Assembly: GCF_000485595.1 (NCBI RefSeq)
Contig: NW_014577518.1
Span: 182,707-239,362 of the forward strand
Origin: Priapulus caudatus
Lineage: Eukaryota > Priapulida > Priapulimorpha > Priapulimorphida > Priapulidae
DNA length: 56,656 nucleotides
Direction of reading: 5' to 3'
Shown one piece after another: positions 42,401-53,935 of the stretch. Below the pieces are notes generated by a model. It was not told where the DNA came from and ran no database searches. It saw only the letters and a program-made list of their open reading frames with translations. Position 1 is the stretch's first letter. Every line of letters begins with the position of its first letter. The translations under genes and the position numbers were made by a program.

Positions 42401-44750
42401 GTTGATTGCTACTCGAAAATTTTATCGAAAATTCAGATATCTTATATTTTATAGCTACTGATCTCAAGAAGAGATGATTGCTGTGACGAGAAAAACATTC
42501 AATCATTTTAGGCATCATGAAGACTAACAGTCTATGCAGCGTTGTAAAATATTGGAAAACGTATACTTTCGCCTTCACTGACAATACACAACTATCTCCG
42601 TTATTCCCAAAGAATATTACCAAGCTTTGAAAATTCGTCTTCATATCAGATACGGCAGATCAATCACCTATACAGTTAAACCTGCATTTGAGGTTAGCTT
42701 CAAAAGAAACGTCCCAAAATCTCCAAAAGAAATGCACTTCCTAGACATGTGATCGTTCGATAGGGTAGTTGCGGCGTATAACTGGCACTATAGAAAACGT
42801 TAAAGGTAGGCCTATCCATTATAGATATGACTCCGTTTTATTGAGTTTACAGTTAGAACACGTTTTACTGTAGTTACTGTAACTGCCCTGCGAATGGCAC
42901 GTTGGAATAAGGTAGCGTAAGGTGGTTTTAGCATTGTGTCGTCAAATACCGAAAAGAAACTATTAAATTAAAAGAAATTTACTTTCCTAGTAATCTTATT
43001 TGATTTGGTGATTTCGCTAAATATTCACAAAACGTGTAAGGAAACGCTGGCTGAAACGTAACGTTACTAGCTGTGCCAGCAGTCGTCCACGTACCACATT
43101 TCCATGCTGTTTTTGCTAGACTAGTCACAAGCTGCTGCTTGACTAAACTTACCAGAATTTGACGCACGCTAGCTGCCTGGCGCATGCATGCAGGACATGT
43201 CGATCTAGCATGAGTAGGTTGGTTTATACGACATCGCAAAGCGTGTAGTCATGTTAACGTCAGACATAATGCTATAGAACACGTTACACACCACGACAAT
43301 ATATAATTTTAGCATCACAACAAACATAAAGCTGACCCCATGTGTTGTTGATGTTGTTGTTAATGATGATAGATGATGATGATGTTGTTGTTGTTGTTAC
43401 ATAGATGCTGTTGAAAAATTACCACTTATTAACTCCCTAGGTCACTAGTAATGAGTTACCTAATATAAATAAATAAATAAATAATTAAATAAATAAATAT
43501 AAGAATATATATATAATATATATATATATATATTGCCTGAGCGACATGTTAACCTTACGAATAAAATAGCATTATTATGTTAACAAGGGCTCTTTGTATA
43601 TTTATTATTGTATGTATATTATATTTGTATAGCTTGCAAATGTTTTTGTAGTCGCTGATCGCGTAGGGCCCTACTTGCTCTCGCACGTCCACGTATACGC
43701 GCACGCACACATGAACTTGAACGCACACACAAGCAAACGCAAACTGCATGCAGCGCCCCCTTCCCACACTCAGTAGAATTGAGCCAGAGCGAGAGCGCCA
43801 TCTGTCGTGGAGTTTGAGGCAAACGCACACACAGGCAAACGCGCACACGCGTACGCACGCACAAGCGCACGCACACTTATACGCCTGTATACATACTCGA
43901 GCACGCAAGCACACATACACGCGTGCGCACGCACGTACGCACACACACAGGCGCACATACGCGCATTGTTGGCTAGAATTCCCGCACACGCTCTCTCACT
44001 GAGGCATTACCCGATCCGCGACACAGGACCGACCTAACAATAATAAAATTATATTATTATTGTCTACTATATAATAGTAGAAAGAGCCGAAGTGTAGTTT
44101 TCCGTATTTCCTCCGAAACCGTGCCACGTGTGCTCGCGCGAATCGAGCTGGGGTCCCTTCTGGGCGTCGCGAATACATTCCGCTACGTTAGAACGCGATT
44201 TTTCCATCGTAAAGTGACTTTTGGAGGCAATTTTCTATAAACGTTATGTGCCCGAAGAAACTTCGGCATTCATCGGAAACCCGCACCAACTTTTAAGATC
44301 GCAAAATCCGCATGCGCAGTCCAATCAGAGCATGTGAATCGCCTGCTACCGCAACGTCCAAGATCACGGCGTGGACGAAGACGGCTTGGCAACCTTCATA
44401 ATTTTTTTCTAAACCTGACTTACTTGATTTCTGGTATTTCCTGTACATCCAGCATTTGTTAATAAACACATATCACACAGTGCCATGTCATAAAATACTA
44501 CAAAATACTGTACACTATACCAGGGATAGAAATAGCAGTCCGCATCCTTAATAATTATCAACCCCTCATAGGATGAAACGATAGGACGAGGGAGCTACCG
44601 GTTTTCGTAAATTCGTTTTACTTTCGTTCTCCCCTCCCAGGCGCCCGTCACTTCTACGCAGTCATAAACATGCTCCACACACGGCATCGCTTCGCGCCGT
44701 AGACATGAAACAATCGATCGCCCGTACATCAATCGGCACCGCTGCTTGCC
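42401..44750. other. Intergenic, CACG-rich patch
   Basis: No gene recognised. A TGATGTTGTTGT triplet patch lies at 43345-43400, (AAAT)n at 43467-43500, (AT)n near 43510-43533 and a CACGCACA-rich stretch at 43680-43965. A minus-strand frame at 42979-43239 has no family resemblance. Confidence 0.45.
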
Positions 44751-45049
44751 ATGGCGGACGTACGTCGTATACGCACTAGCGGCAGGCGCGGTACACGCTG
44801 GCTATCTGTAACACCCGCTGTTGACTTCGCTGTCAGTCTACTGTCAGGTACTGTTCAAGGTATAATATCAATTTTTACATTCTTACCCCCCCCCCATTTT
44901 CTGAACGAATTTGACGTTTCACAAAATTGACCCCTGCGACTGTCAAATCCGCCGATTTCCGCGGATCCGCGGGAAAATCTCATTCCGGAGTCAGTATGCG
45001 TGTGTGTGCGTGTCCATGCGCGTGTACGTGTGCGTGTGCGCGCGCCCGT

Positions 45050-45905
45050 GTGTGTGTAAATGTGGTATGTGTGTGCGTGGGTGCGCGTGTGATTCTCCGT
45101 GCGCATGGCCGTATGTGTGTGAATGCGGTGTGTGCGTGCGTACGGGGTGCGTGCGCGCGCGTGTGCAAATATTTGACAACGGGAGGTGTAACCGTGCCCG
45201 CGCTTACCCGGTTCCCAATGCTGTGACATTTTTAGACGCCGTTTAGACGCCGTTTGTCTAAGAGCACACACATACCACACTATATATACCATAACCTTTT
45301 GACATAATTGCGTTAAACTATTAATGTGTTTTCTCACGGGTTTTAATGATAATATAGCTATACAAAATGTAGATTAAAGTATAATAATAAGCATTTAATT
45401 AGGTGGAGCCTTCACCTAGCATAGCAAGCCACACTAAACGCACGCACGAACGCACGCACGCACACCGGCACGCGCGCACACGCTCATACCAACGACATTG
45501 CGGCTGCAGTGTATAAACAGCCAATCACTGCCGCGCACAGTGCAGCTGTGAGGCGAAAATTTAAGACAAACCCCAACGAGATACGGCTGCAGTTGTATGT
45601 ATGTGTATGTGTGTGCGTGTGTGCGTGTGTCGTGTGCAGTGTGTGCGTGTGCGTGTGCGTGTGCGTGTGCGTGTGCGTGTGGTGTGGTGTGTATGTATGT
45701 ATGGCGTGTGTGGTGTGCGTGTGCGTGTGTGTGTATGTATGCGTGTTGTGTGCGTGTGATGTGTGTGTGTAAATTGGTATGTGTGGTGCGTGGGTGCGCG
45801 TGTGATTGTGCCTGCGCATGCCGTGTGTGTGTGAATGCGGTTGTGTAGTGCGTGCGGCGCGCTGTGTGCAAAATTTGACAACGGAGGTGTAACCCTGCCC
45901 GCCGC
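45050..45905. repeat. Diverged ~150-bp duplication, arms 45050-45205 and 45765-45900
   Basis: Both arms read GTGTAAAT, GGTATGTGTG, GTGCGTGGGTGCGCGTGTGA, GTGTGTGAATGCGG, GTGTGCAAA, TTTGACAACG and GAGGTGTAACC in that order. GT-rich microsatellite precedes each. Possibly a short dispersed element that carries its own GT tract. Confidence 0.75.
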
Positions 45906-46249
45906 CGTCCACTGACTTTCAGACATATATCTTCAAAACTACCATGCATTTTGCTTTTTAATGATTGACTTATTAATAATGCTTCGTACCAGAATGATAT
46001 TTTCAAAAATAATATCTAAATAAGATGAAATTGTACTATGAAATTACCGCATTTCCTTTATTGGAAAATGTAGTAATTTTAAGGGAAAATTTCCAGATTT
46101 ATATATATTTAGATTACAATCTTTTTAAACAACATAATTGAATATACTGACTGCGAGTCTACATATTAGTATTTACTGTAAATACATCCTCAACTAAAAG
46201 TGAGAGATAAATCGTTAAACCGCCATTCTCAAATCAGACCCCACTCAAA

Positions 46250-46281
46250 CCCGTCTGGAGGACGGGTAATAGCTAGTTAAA
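46250..46281 (-). repeat. Hairpin motif CCCGTC-loop-GACGGG beside CTAGCTA
   Basis: CCCGTCTGGAGGACGGG forms a 6-bp stem with a 5-base loop, followed by TAATAGCTAGTTA. Reverse-complemented, this gives TAACTAGCT, four bases, ACCC and a hairpin, the same layout as 56138-56168. Confidence 0.6.
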
Positions 46282-46447
46282 ATAATAATAAGCCACTTCG
46301 TAGTATCGCATTGAGCATGCGCGAGATTGTTCACACCTACGAGAGATCGGTTCGTGGAGGGGCCGACTCAAGAAACAAATCAAAACACTCACGTAGGGAC
46401 AACGAGCTACTTTTACGATCGCACCTTGATCGAACACATGACGCAAG

Positions 46448-46578
46448 ACCTGCGTCACACACACGCACATATATATATATATATATTATATCAAGAGCTA
46501 GCTAGTAATACCGGTATTTAATAAGGTATTATTAGCTCTTGATTATATATATATATGTGCGTGTGTGTGACGCAGGTA
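46448..46578. repeat. 131-bp near-perfect palindrome
   Basis: The left arm ACCTGCGTCACACACACGCA, (AT)n, TCAAGAGCTA and TAATACC mirrors the right arm GGTATTATTAGCTCTTGA, (AT)n and TGCGTGTGTGTGACGCAGGT. The centre is near 46517 (ACCGGTATTTAATAAGG). A stem of about 55 bp would form. Confidence 0.85.
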
Positions 46579-48033
46579 TATAATATATTATGTCTGCAGA
46601 CGTAACCCGAGGGAACCAAGCAAGCGTTTTAATTAGCTAAACTAGCAAGTTTTTTTTTACTCGCATGCGACGTGTGTGTATGCGCGCAGGGCGTGACCGC
46701 AACTTCTGTCGGCTGCGCGACGTATTTCCGGCGCGGCCCTATTCGTAATTAAATTTATTTCAGACTGCCAAAAAGAATTTTATAATAATTGTGCTGGTCG
46801 ATTTCGCATCCAGTCTCGCGTGTGACCACGGTCGACAACGCGCAATCAGAGGCACAAACAGATAATGATTTACAGACTGAAAAGCAGACTAATTTGAGCA
46901 ATGTGACTCCGCACACCGAGTAAATCCCTAGAGCGCCCCGGCTACTCTTTCTAAGTCCGAATGAAAGAGACAGATAGTCTGAGGTGGAAAAATAGGGATA
47001 GAAACACGCTAACGTTGCTGCTAGGTCATCGGCTCCAGCCGCAATACATCGCTCAATAGGAAACCCAACAGCTACAGGACAATAAGCTACACGAATGCTG
47101 CAACTGCCAGAAAGGCACATTTACTAATAAACGCACACACACGACGCTTGATCAAACGCATGTATACTGAGCTACAAACGCAATACACCCCTCCCCCTCC
47201 AAGCAGCTATAGGAACAGCAACGATGAAAACTTCCGTTTCCTCTTGTGCCGGAAGAACGGGTCGAAAATCTTAATGACTTCCGGCGGCGAACGCCGAAAG
47301 GAAGCTACACACGTCACGTGATAGATGATCGAATCAATTAAAACAACTGTGATGTACGAGTACGTACTCTTACACTGATGAGGGCACCTAGTGGTCAGGC
47401 GCAGTGATATACACATATAGTGGCGACGTACGGTGATGCGTACATATACAGATGTACAGTGATATACACATATAGTGGTTGTTACATGCTGCACAGCAAT
47501 GAAGTCAGAGCCAAAACCAGAACCAGTGGAGAACACTTATGTAACAATGCCCAGTTAATATGTAACAGGGCTCCGTTAATAAGTATAGTAGTAGTTAATT
47601 ACAAAATGTTTATTAGTAGGTATATAATGAGCCAACACCCAGGATGTTAACCCGGACCTGTGTGGGCAGAATGAATTCTTAGAAGACAGGAAGTGCGTAG
47701 TCGAGTAACGTAGTGCTGGTTACACGTGTGACTACACGTGGGGGGCGACATGATTTGTAAATGTCAACTCGATCTTTGACACGTGGTAACTCATCTTAGG
47801 GGAGAATCTACACACGTGTAGATCGCATGGTCCGCACATGTACAGAGTAAGATGACGTCACCTAGCTGGTGATATATATATGATAGCAAGCAAACGATGT
47901 TCTAGAATTAATCGTACAATTTCACGAGTTTTGTTTTCACTTGCACTGTTTTTACAAGATCTCATACTTCTCGTGAGCTTCCAGCTACGCCTCCCTAACA
48001 TATTATATTGCAATACTCAGACACACGAAAGCA

Positions 48034-48400
48034 TTAAAGTGATTACGTCACCGTAAATAGTAAAAATAAAAATAAAAATTTCAACTTTTTCACAAAATGT
48101 AAGTAATTCTGGTTCCTTTTTATGGTTAAATTGCTGCATTATACTTCCTATTTTACTATATTGTTCGATGTAAACATACACTCGTCACTCATACATATCC
48201 CATAGCAAGCAATTAATGTCAGGATAATAATATCAAATCGTCCAGGTTTTTTGGATTTTTAACTAGTTGAGAAACAATCTTATCATGTAAGAATTTGACG
48301 ATACATTTAGTCCCAATAGTACTTACCTTTAATGTAAAAAAATGGCAACAAATTTTTTTTAAATATACACCATAGGAAATTCGTGACGTAGTCAATTTAA
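48034..48400 (-). mobile_element. TTAA-flanked MITE, copy A
   Basis: TTAA at 48034-48037 and 48397-48400 brackets 359 bp. The ends are AGTGATTACGTCAC and GTGACGTAGTCAAT. The interior matches copy B (51646-52003) in reverse orientation. TTAA target duplication is the piggyBac signature; no transposase is present. Confidence 0.8.
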
Positions 48401-48699
48401 CATGCCAGGCGCCTGGCTCCCACGCCGGGTGGCAAACCCTACCCAGAATCACAATATGCTTCAAACATCAACATAAATCGGTAGCTGGGAAAATGCCGCG
48501 CATTTGCGAGCACCTTAGTAAATTATTGATGCAATCATGCAGCGCGAGCGAGAATACGTGAAACGATTCTTGGTTTGCGTGGACGGGCACAGTCGCGAAC
48601 GGTGACATCGAATGTACGTGTTTATTCCGCCAGGCTATCATTGATACTATGGTTTCATGTCTGTACAGCCGCCGCCGGCCGCGCCGCGCGCCCGGGTCC

Positions 48700-49320
48700 G
48701 CCGCGAGAGATTTTCTCTTCCGCTGTATAACTCGACCCCTAATTGACCTAGCGGTGACCAAACTTGTTCTACTTACACATCTTGGGGAGAAAGGTGGGCA
48801 GCGTACCAAAACCGGGTCACTGCGACTTTTATTTGACCTTTACCTTGACCTTGATCATATTTCCCTTCCGCTCTATAACTTGGCCCCTAATTGACCTAGC
48901 GCTATCAAAACCAGGTCACTACGACCTTTATTTGACCTTTACTGACCTTGATCATATTTCCCTTCCGCTCTATAACTCGGACCCTAATTGACCTAGCGCT
49001 ACCAAACTTGGTATAATTACACATCCTGGGGAGGTGTGTCGCGTACCAAAACAGGTCACTACAACCTTTATTTGACCTTTACCTTGACCTTAATCATATT
49101 TCCCTTCCACTCTATAACTCGGCCCCTAATTGACCTAGTGCGACCAAACTTGGTATACTTACACATCTTGGGGAGGTGTGTCGCGTACCGAAACCAGGTC
49201 ACTGCAACCTTGGATTTGACCTTTACCTTGACCTTCATCATATTTCCCTTCCGCTCTATAACTCGGCCCCTAATTGACCTAGCGCGACCAAACTTCGTAT
49301 ACTTACACATCTTGGGGAGA
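48700..49320. repeat. ~145-bp tandem repeat, about 4.5 units
   Basis: CGCTCTATAACTCGGCCCCT (with variants) recurs at about 48721, 48869, 48966, 49108 and 49252. Steps are 148, 97, 142 and 144, so the third unit carries an internal deletion of about 50 bp. Units include TTGACCTTTACCTTGACCTT, TCATATTTCCCTTCC, AATTGACCTAGCG and ACTTACACATCTTGGGGAG. No coding potential beyond repeat-driven frames. Confidence 0.9.
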
Positions 49321-49399
49321 ACACGGGGATACATGTAGTTGGCGACAACTGCCCTTTCTAGTTATTATTTCACATTTCTATCCCGGTGCGAATTAGTAT

Positions 49400-50652
49400 A
49401 CGGACTCCGATGTTCGATCGCTAGCATGTGTGTGTGTGTGTGTGAGTGCGTGCGTGCGCGGTGCACGCGCGCGCGTGTACGTATATACATTTATTTATTG
49501 ATGCGATTCTTATACATACGTTTGTCATCTCGCATATAAATGCATTTTTCTTTTACGTATGATTTTGATGTTAAGATACTACCAGAATATTAGTAATATC
49601 TTAAATTACATTATCTTTAATAAAATTAATTTACAGTTTAAGAGCATTAAATGCATTCTTACTTCCTATATTCCAAATTATAAAATAACACTAACTTAAT
49701 AGGAATGTTATATATTATAATGTATGTTATTATTATGTGTAATGTATTATATATAAATATGTATATTACTATAGTTAGATAATATAATATAGACTGCACA
49801 GCTGGCCAGTTTTGGTTGTTGAAAAAAATCCATTTCCATTTTTATTACTAACACCGTCGGGCGTGTGCATGAATGAAACCCGATATACTTCAAATTACAT
49901 ATATAATCAATATAATACTGTAAGTGTCCGTATTTATACCTTCATAAACTTCTTGCACCTCATATTATATATATATATTGAACGGCCATGTAATTCTACA
50001 TGCAACACTATCATAACCAACAACTGCATTGAGAAAATATATATTGTTTGCTGCCCATTTTCCCTAAACGTAACATTTTCACCGAACGTAATCAATCATT
50101 TGCACACAAGTATTTATGAGACCTATTCGACCAACCATTTCACAGGTGCCGCCTTTAATATATCAATATCAATTTCCACGTGCAAACATACAACATGCAT
50201 GCAAACATGCATGCATGTATTCAAAATGCATGTAACTACATGCAAATATCAGACTGCAAACAGCAGACATCACAGCGACAGATGTTCAATCTAACAATTA
50301 ACTATGTATACATGTTTTGCACGTTCACTCTGATTTTGTGCGTGGAATGAAATCAATAAGAAAGTCGTATGTTTATACACACCCGCATCTAGTTTTGCCA
50401 CTAAAACCCACACCAAGCACACGCGCACGGGCACGCACGCGCACGGGCACGAACGCACACGGACACGCACGCACACACGAACGCACACACGTACGAACGC
50501 ACACACGCACGCACACGCACATAACGGACACGCTTTATGCTAATGTATTCGTCCACGTAAAATATTACACAGGGTAGTACTAGACCGCTGCTCTCGCAAA
50601 CAACAATTCGTGTACAACGGTATCACTACGAAGTTACGAACATATCACCATA
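49400..50652. other. AT-rich intergenic DNA with GT and CACG tracts
   Basis: (GT)n at 49427-49445, AT-rich 49560-49800, TGCATGCAAACATGCATGCA at about 50193, CACGCGCACGGG-type repeat at 50415-50520. No gene recognised. Confidence 0.5.
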
Positions 50653-50708
50653 ACATCAGAAGTGAATAAAAACTAAGTCACAGTGTTTGTTTTTATTTAC
50701 TCCTGATA
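50653..50708. repeat. Short palindrome, family copy 3
   Basis: ACATCAGAAGTGAATAAAAA is inverted as TTTTTATTTACTCCTGAT after about 18 bases. Confidence 0.8.
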
Positions 50709-50978
50709 ACATTGTTTAATTATACAATGTATATGTGCATATATACGTATGTGTATTCATTAGAAATATACCGGTCGTTATTCTATGACTCATTACTCCT
50801 TTACCGCAAATGCGTTTATCACATTAGCTCAACATGCACATAACTGGGAATAAACAGAAATAATGTTCAACTGACATACGATATTGCAACGAACGTGATG
50901 CGTAACAATGGGCGCGAGAACCAAAAGTGATTAAACAAGGCACACCAAACCACGCTAATCACGGATCGTCTACTACCA

Positions 50979-51062
50979 CATCAGGAGTGAATAATATTAG
51001 ATATATATGCATAATAATAGATATAATAATAATAATAGATCTATTATTATTCACTCCTGACC
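50979..51062. repeat. Short palindrome, family copy 4
   Basis: CATCAGGAGTGAATAATA is inverted as ATTATTATTCACTCCTGA, with an AT-rich spacer of about 45 bases that is itself partly symmetrical. Confidence 0.85.
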
Positions 51063-51641
51063 ACATATATGCATCGCATGTACGCATACATAACTAGCAT
51101 TCTTCCTAGACATAGAAGCCTGCAGAAATATTGCACAGCTTCGTGCGATCTTATACGTACAACGTCCCTGTAAATATAATAAACGAATTGTGGCACCATA
51201 ACAAGAAGGCACGGTTTCGTGTGTACGAGTTATTTGAGCTCCGTCAAAGACCACACCGGCAAATTATGCTTATTAGCCCCTACAGTGGCTCTATGAACCG
51301 CTGTGAAGCACGACTTCAAAGGCATAAGAAAAATCAGAGGATAAACAGAAAATCACAGTATTTCTCCTTGCATGTACCAGATGCGATTTCTAAAGCAAAA
51401 CCACATTACAAAACTGTAATAAATACACCTTGAATATTGACACGAACTTGAACAACATCCCTTAATTCTATGCTACATCCTATACATCCCTAATAGATCA
51501 TTAGTAGTTATGATGGATATAGTTTCATTTTAAGATGTCCATATTATGATTACCTTTAAGTTAGTCATTATAGCAGTGTTATTTACTTATTTACTTAAGA
51601 TTGCACGTTTCAATTAGGGATTCCCATGTGTTATCGGTTAC

Positions 51642-52007
51642 TTAAAGTGATTACGTCACGAATTTTCTATGGTAAAATTTGTAAAAGAAAAAAGGCCATT
51701 TTTTACATTAAAAGTAAGAACTAACGGGACTAAACGTATCGTCAAATTCTTACCTGATAAGATTGTTTCTCAACTAGTTAAAAATCCAAAAAACCTGGAC
51801 GATTTGATATTAATGTTCTCAACATTAATTGCTTGCTATGGGCTATGTATGAGTCACGAATGTATGTTCACATCGAACAATATAGTAAAACAGGAAGTAT
51901 AATGCAGCAATTTAACCATAAAAAGTAAACAGAATTACCTATATTTTGTGAAAAAGTTGAAATATTTTTTTTAATTTTTACTATTTACGGTGACGTAATC
52001 ACTTTAA
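51642..52007 (+). mobile_element. TTAA-flanked MITE, copy B
   Basis: TTAA at 51642-51645 and 52004-52007 brackets 358 bp with perfect 14-bp ends AGTGATTACGTCAC and GTGACGTAATCACT. Copy A at 48034 is the same element inverted. A 77-codon frame inside (51669-51902) has no recognisable domain. Confidence 0.85.
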
Positions 52008-52503
52008 CGATCAACTTTCATTGTGAATGTGAGTACTCTGTAGCACTTCATAATTAATAAGAAATAAAAATACTGCCTGTAGAACGTAGAATTACAAACT
52101 ATCTTGTATACTCAACAACCGTAAACTGTGCAATGTCTTTTCATTTTTAACAGAAGCAAAACGAGATCAATATCAAAATTCAGCACAACTGAACTATTGT
52201 TGACAAACAAGATGTAATAAATACTACACATATGCATCCACCATTCACATATATTATATAAACGTGATATTATAAAACATAAATTGAACAGCTAACATAC
52301 CATGGCCATCATTTGCCTTCTTTTAGCCAATAAATTGCCTGACAAACAAACGAAATTATAGGAATGTTAATAATCACCTCCAAGAAAAATGTCCAATGCT
52401 ATTGCACTGATTACAATTACATAATCAATTAACAGGTACTCAAAATTATTATTCTACACACAGAACTATGAAAGAATTATCTAGATCTATCAAGAAGTGT
52501 CTG

Positions 52504-52735
52504 TAAAGCTGGGTTTACACTACCGACTTTATGTTGGCGAATTGGCGAGTTTGACCAACTTCCCAATTTGCCAACTCCGAGTTGGCGAAGATAGAACATG
52601 TTCTAATCTCCCAATTAGTTGCTATAGATTGGTTGGTCGCACAACTTTTGCGTTTACACTGCTGATTGTTGGTTGTATAGTTGGGAAGTTGGTCCAATTC
52701 GTCAACACGAAGTCGGTAGTGGAAACCCACCTTTA
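52504..52735. mobile_element. TA-flanked MITE, 228 bp
   Basis: Ends AAGCTGGGTTTACACTACCG and the complement of GGTAGTGGAAACCCACCTTT are inverted over about 40 bp. TA is duplicated at 52504-52505 and 52734-52735. Internal TTGGCGAATTGG and GTTGG phrases add sub-terminal symmetry. Consistent with a Tc1/mariner-type or similar MITE. Confidence 0.8.
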
Positions 52736-53039
52736 GACGTTTAATAATTTTTTTGGCCAAAAGGCTAAACACTTTTGTGTGCATGTTTATCAGAGATAAT
52801 CTTAAGATTAACCTAAGATAAATCCCAATATTATCTCTTCACTGAGGAATGAGTGTGGCAGTAATGCTGCATGTCCATTCAGGCCAGATAGATCGGCCCA
52901 TTTGCTGATCAATATTGCTCTATCAGACAAAAAACACCATCTGTTAGTCATAATAAACCCATAGGCCTATGTGCAAATATGCAAAATCTTCTGAGACCAT
53001 ACTCAAGAGACTTCTACCCCCAAACAGTCACCACACTTA

Positions 53040-53608
53040 TAGTGCGTTCGATTTGCTTCCCCAGAGCCACCTGGGTTAACCTGGGTACGAAATCGAACGC
53101 ATCTGGGTTAGGGAAGATAAACGAACGGTTTTTGGGTTAACCCAGGTTAATTATCATGGATGCCAGTGACAAGAAAAAAAGAATAGCAATTGCAATCTTA
53201 TTATTAATGAAATCTAAGAATGAGCGGCTCAAGGATAGAGAGCATGTCCAGTAATAAACATCATCCTATCCACTCACCGTCCTTGAGCAAACACACGCAG
53301 TCATTCACACTGCTACATTCATGCAGCACTGATCCCGCACTGATATCGTCGCCATGCATGGTGTCGTTGCAATGGATTGTGGGATACTTCCCCAAGCCCC
53401 CCCCCCAAGTGAGCACCTCGGCGAGCCGCTCACTTCGTTCTCACCCGGGTTGACCCGGGTAACGAAAAAATACCACGTGACTGCCAAATCGAACGTATTT
53501 GGGGCTGGCCCGAGTAGACCCAGGTTAACTTGGGGAAGCAAATCGAACGTATTTGGGGCTGGCCCGAGTAGACCCAGGTTAACTTGGGGAAGCAAATTGA
53601 ATGCACTA
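53040..53608. mobile_element. TA-flanked MITE, 565 bp, with 54-bp end duplication
   Basis: GTGCGTTCGATTTGCTTCCC at the left is inverted as GGGAAGCAAATTGAATGCAC at the right, with TA at both flanks. The right end carries two direct copies (step 54 bp, 53485 and 53539) of CAAATCGAACGTATTTGGGG to GTTAACTTGGGGAAG. Several GGGTTAACC palindromes lie inside. Confidence 0.8.
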
Positions 53609-53715
53609 TTAAAGATTCCCTGGAGAAGCCCGCCAAAGAGTCTCCACACCTAAAAAAAACTTTCCCCAGACAGTCACATAGACACATCGATAAATCACAT
53701 AGATCACATTGTTAA

Positions 53716-53935
53716 CATAGCCCAGTGGTCACTTGATAACATAGCCCAGTGGTCACTTGTTAACATAGCACAGTGGTCACTTGTTAACATAGACCAGTGG
53801 TCACTTGTTAACAAAGACCAGTGGTCACTTGTTAACAGAAACCAGTGGTCATTTATTAACACAGACCAGTGGTCACATTGCTAACAGATACCAGCAGTGA
53901 CTTGTAAGCGGAAGGAGACCAGCGGTCATCGCTCG
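53716..53935 (-). repeat. 24-bp minisatellite in the ZIP11 3' UTR
   Basis: CAGTGGTCACTTGTTAACA-type units begin at 53723 and 53747 and continue at a 24-bp step for about eight units, ending within about 15 bases of the ZIP11 stop. One unit (53852-53857) reads TTTATT where the others read TTGTTA, giving AATAAA on the minus strand about 80 bases after the stop. Confidence 0.85.

Noticed and set aside
42979-43239. 86-codon minus-strand frame with several Cys and Trp
   Set aside because: No recognisable domain, no splice-site support and no neighbouring exon.
47376-47410. ACTGATGAGGGC as a possible hammerhead ribozyme core
   Set aside because: No matching GAAA segment or closing stems at the right distance.
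51669-51902. 77-codon frame inside the TTAA MITE
   Set aside because: Not preserved as a frame in copy A and too short for a transposase; likely chance.
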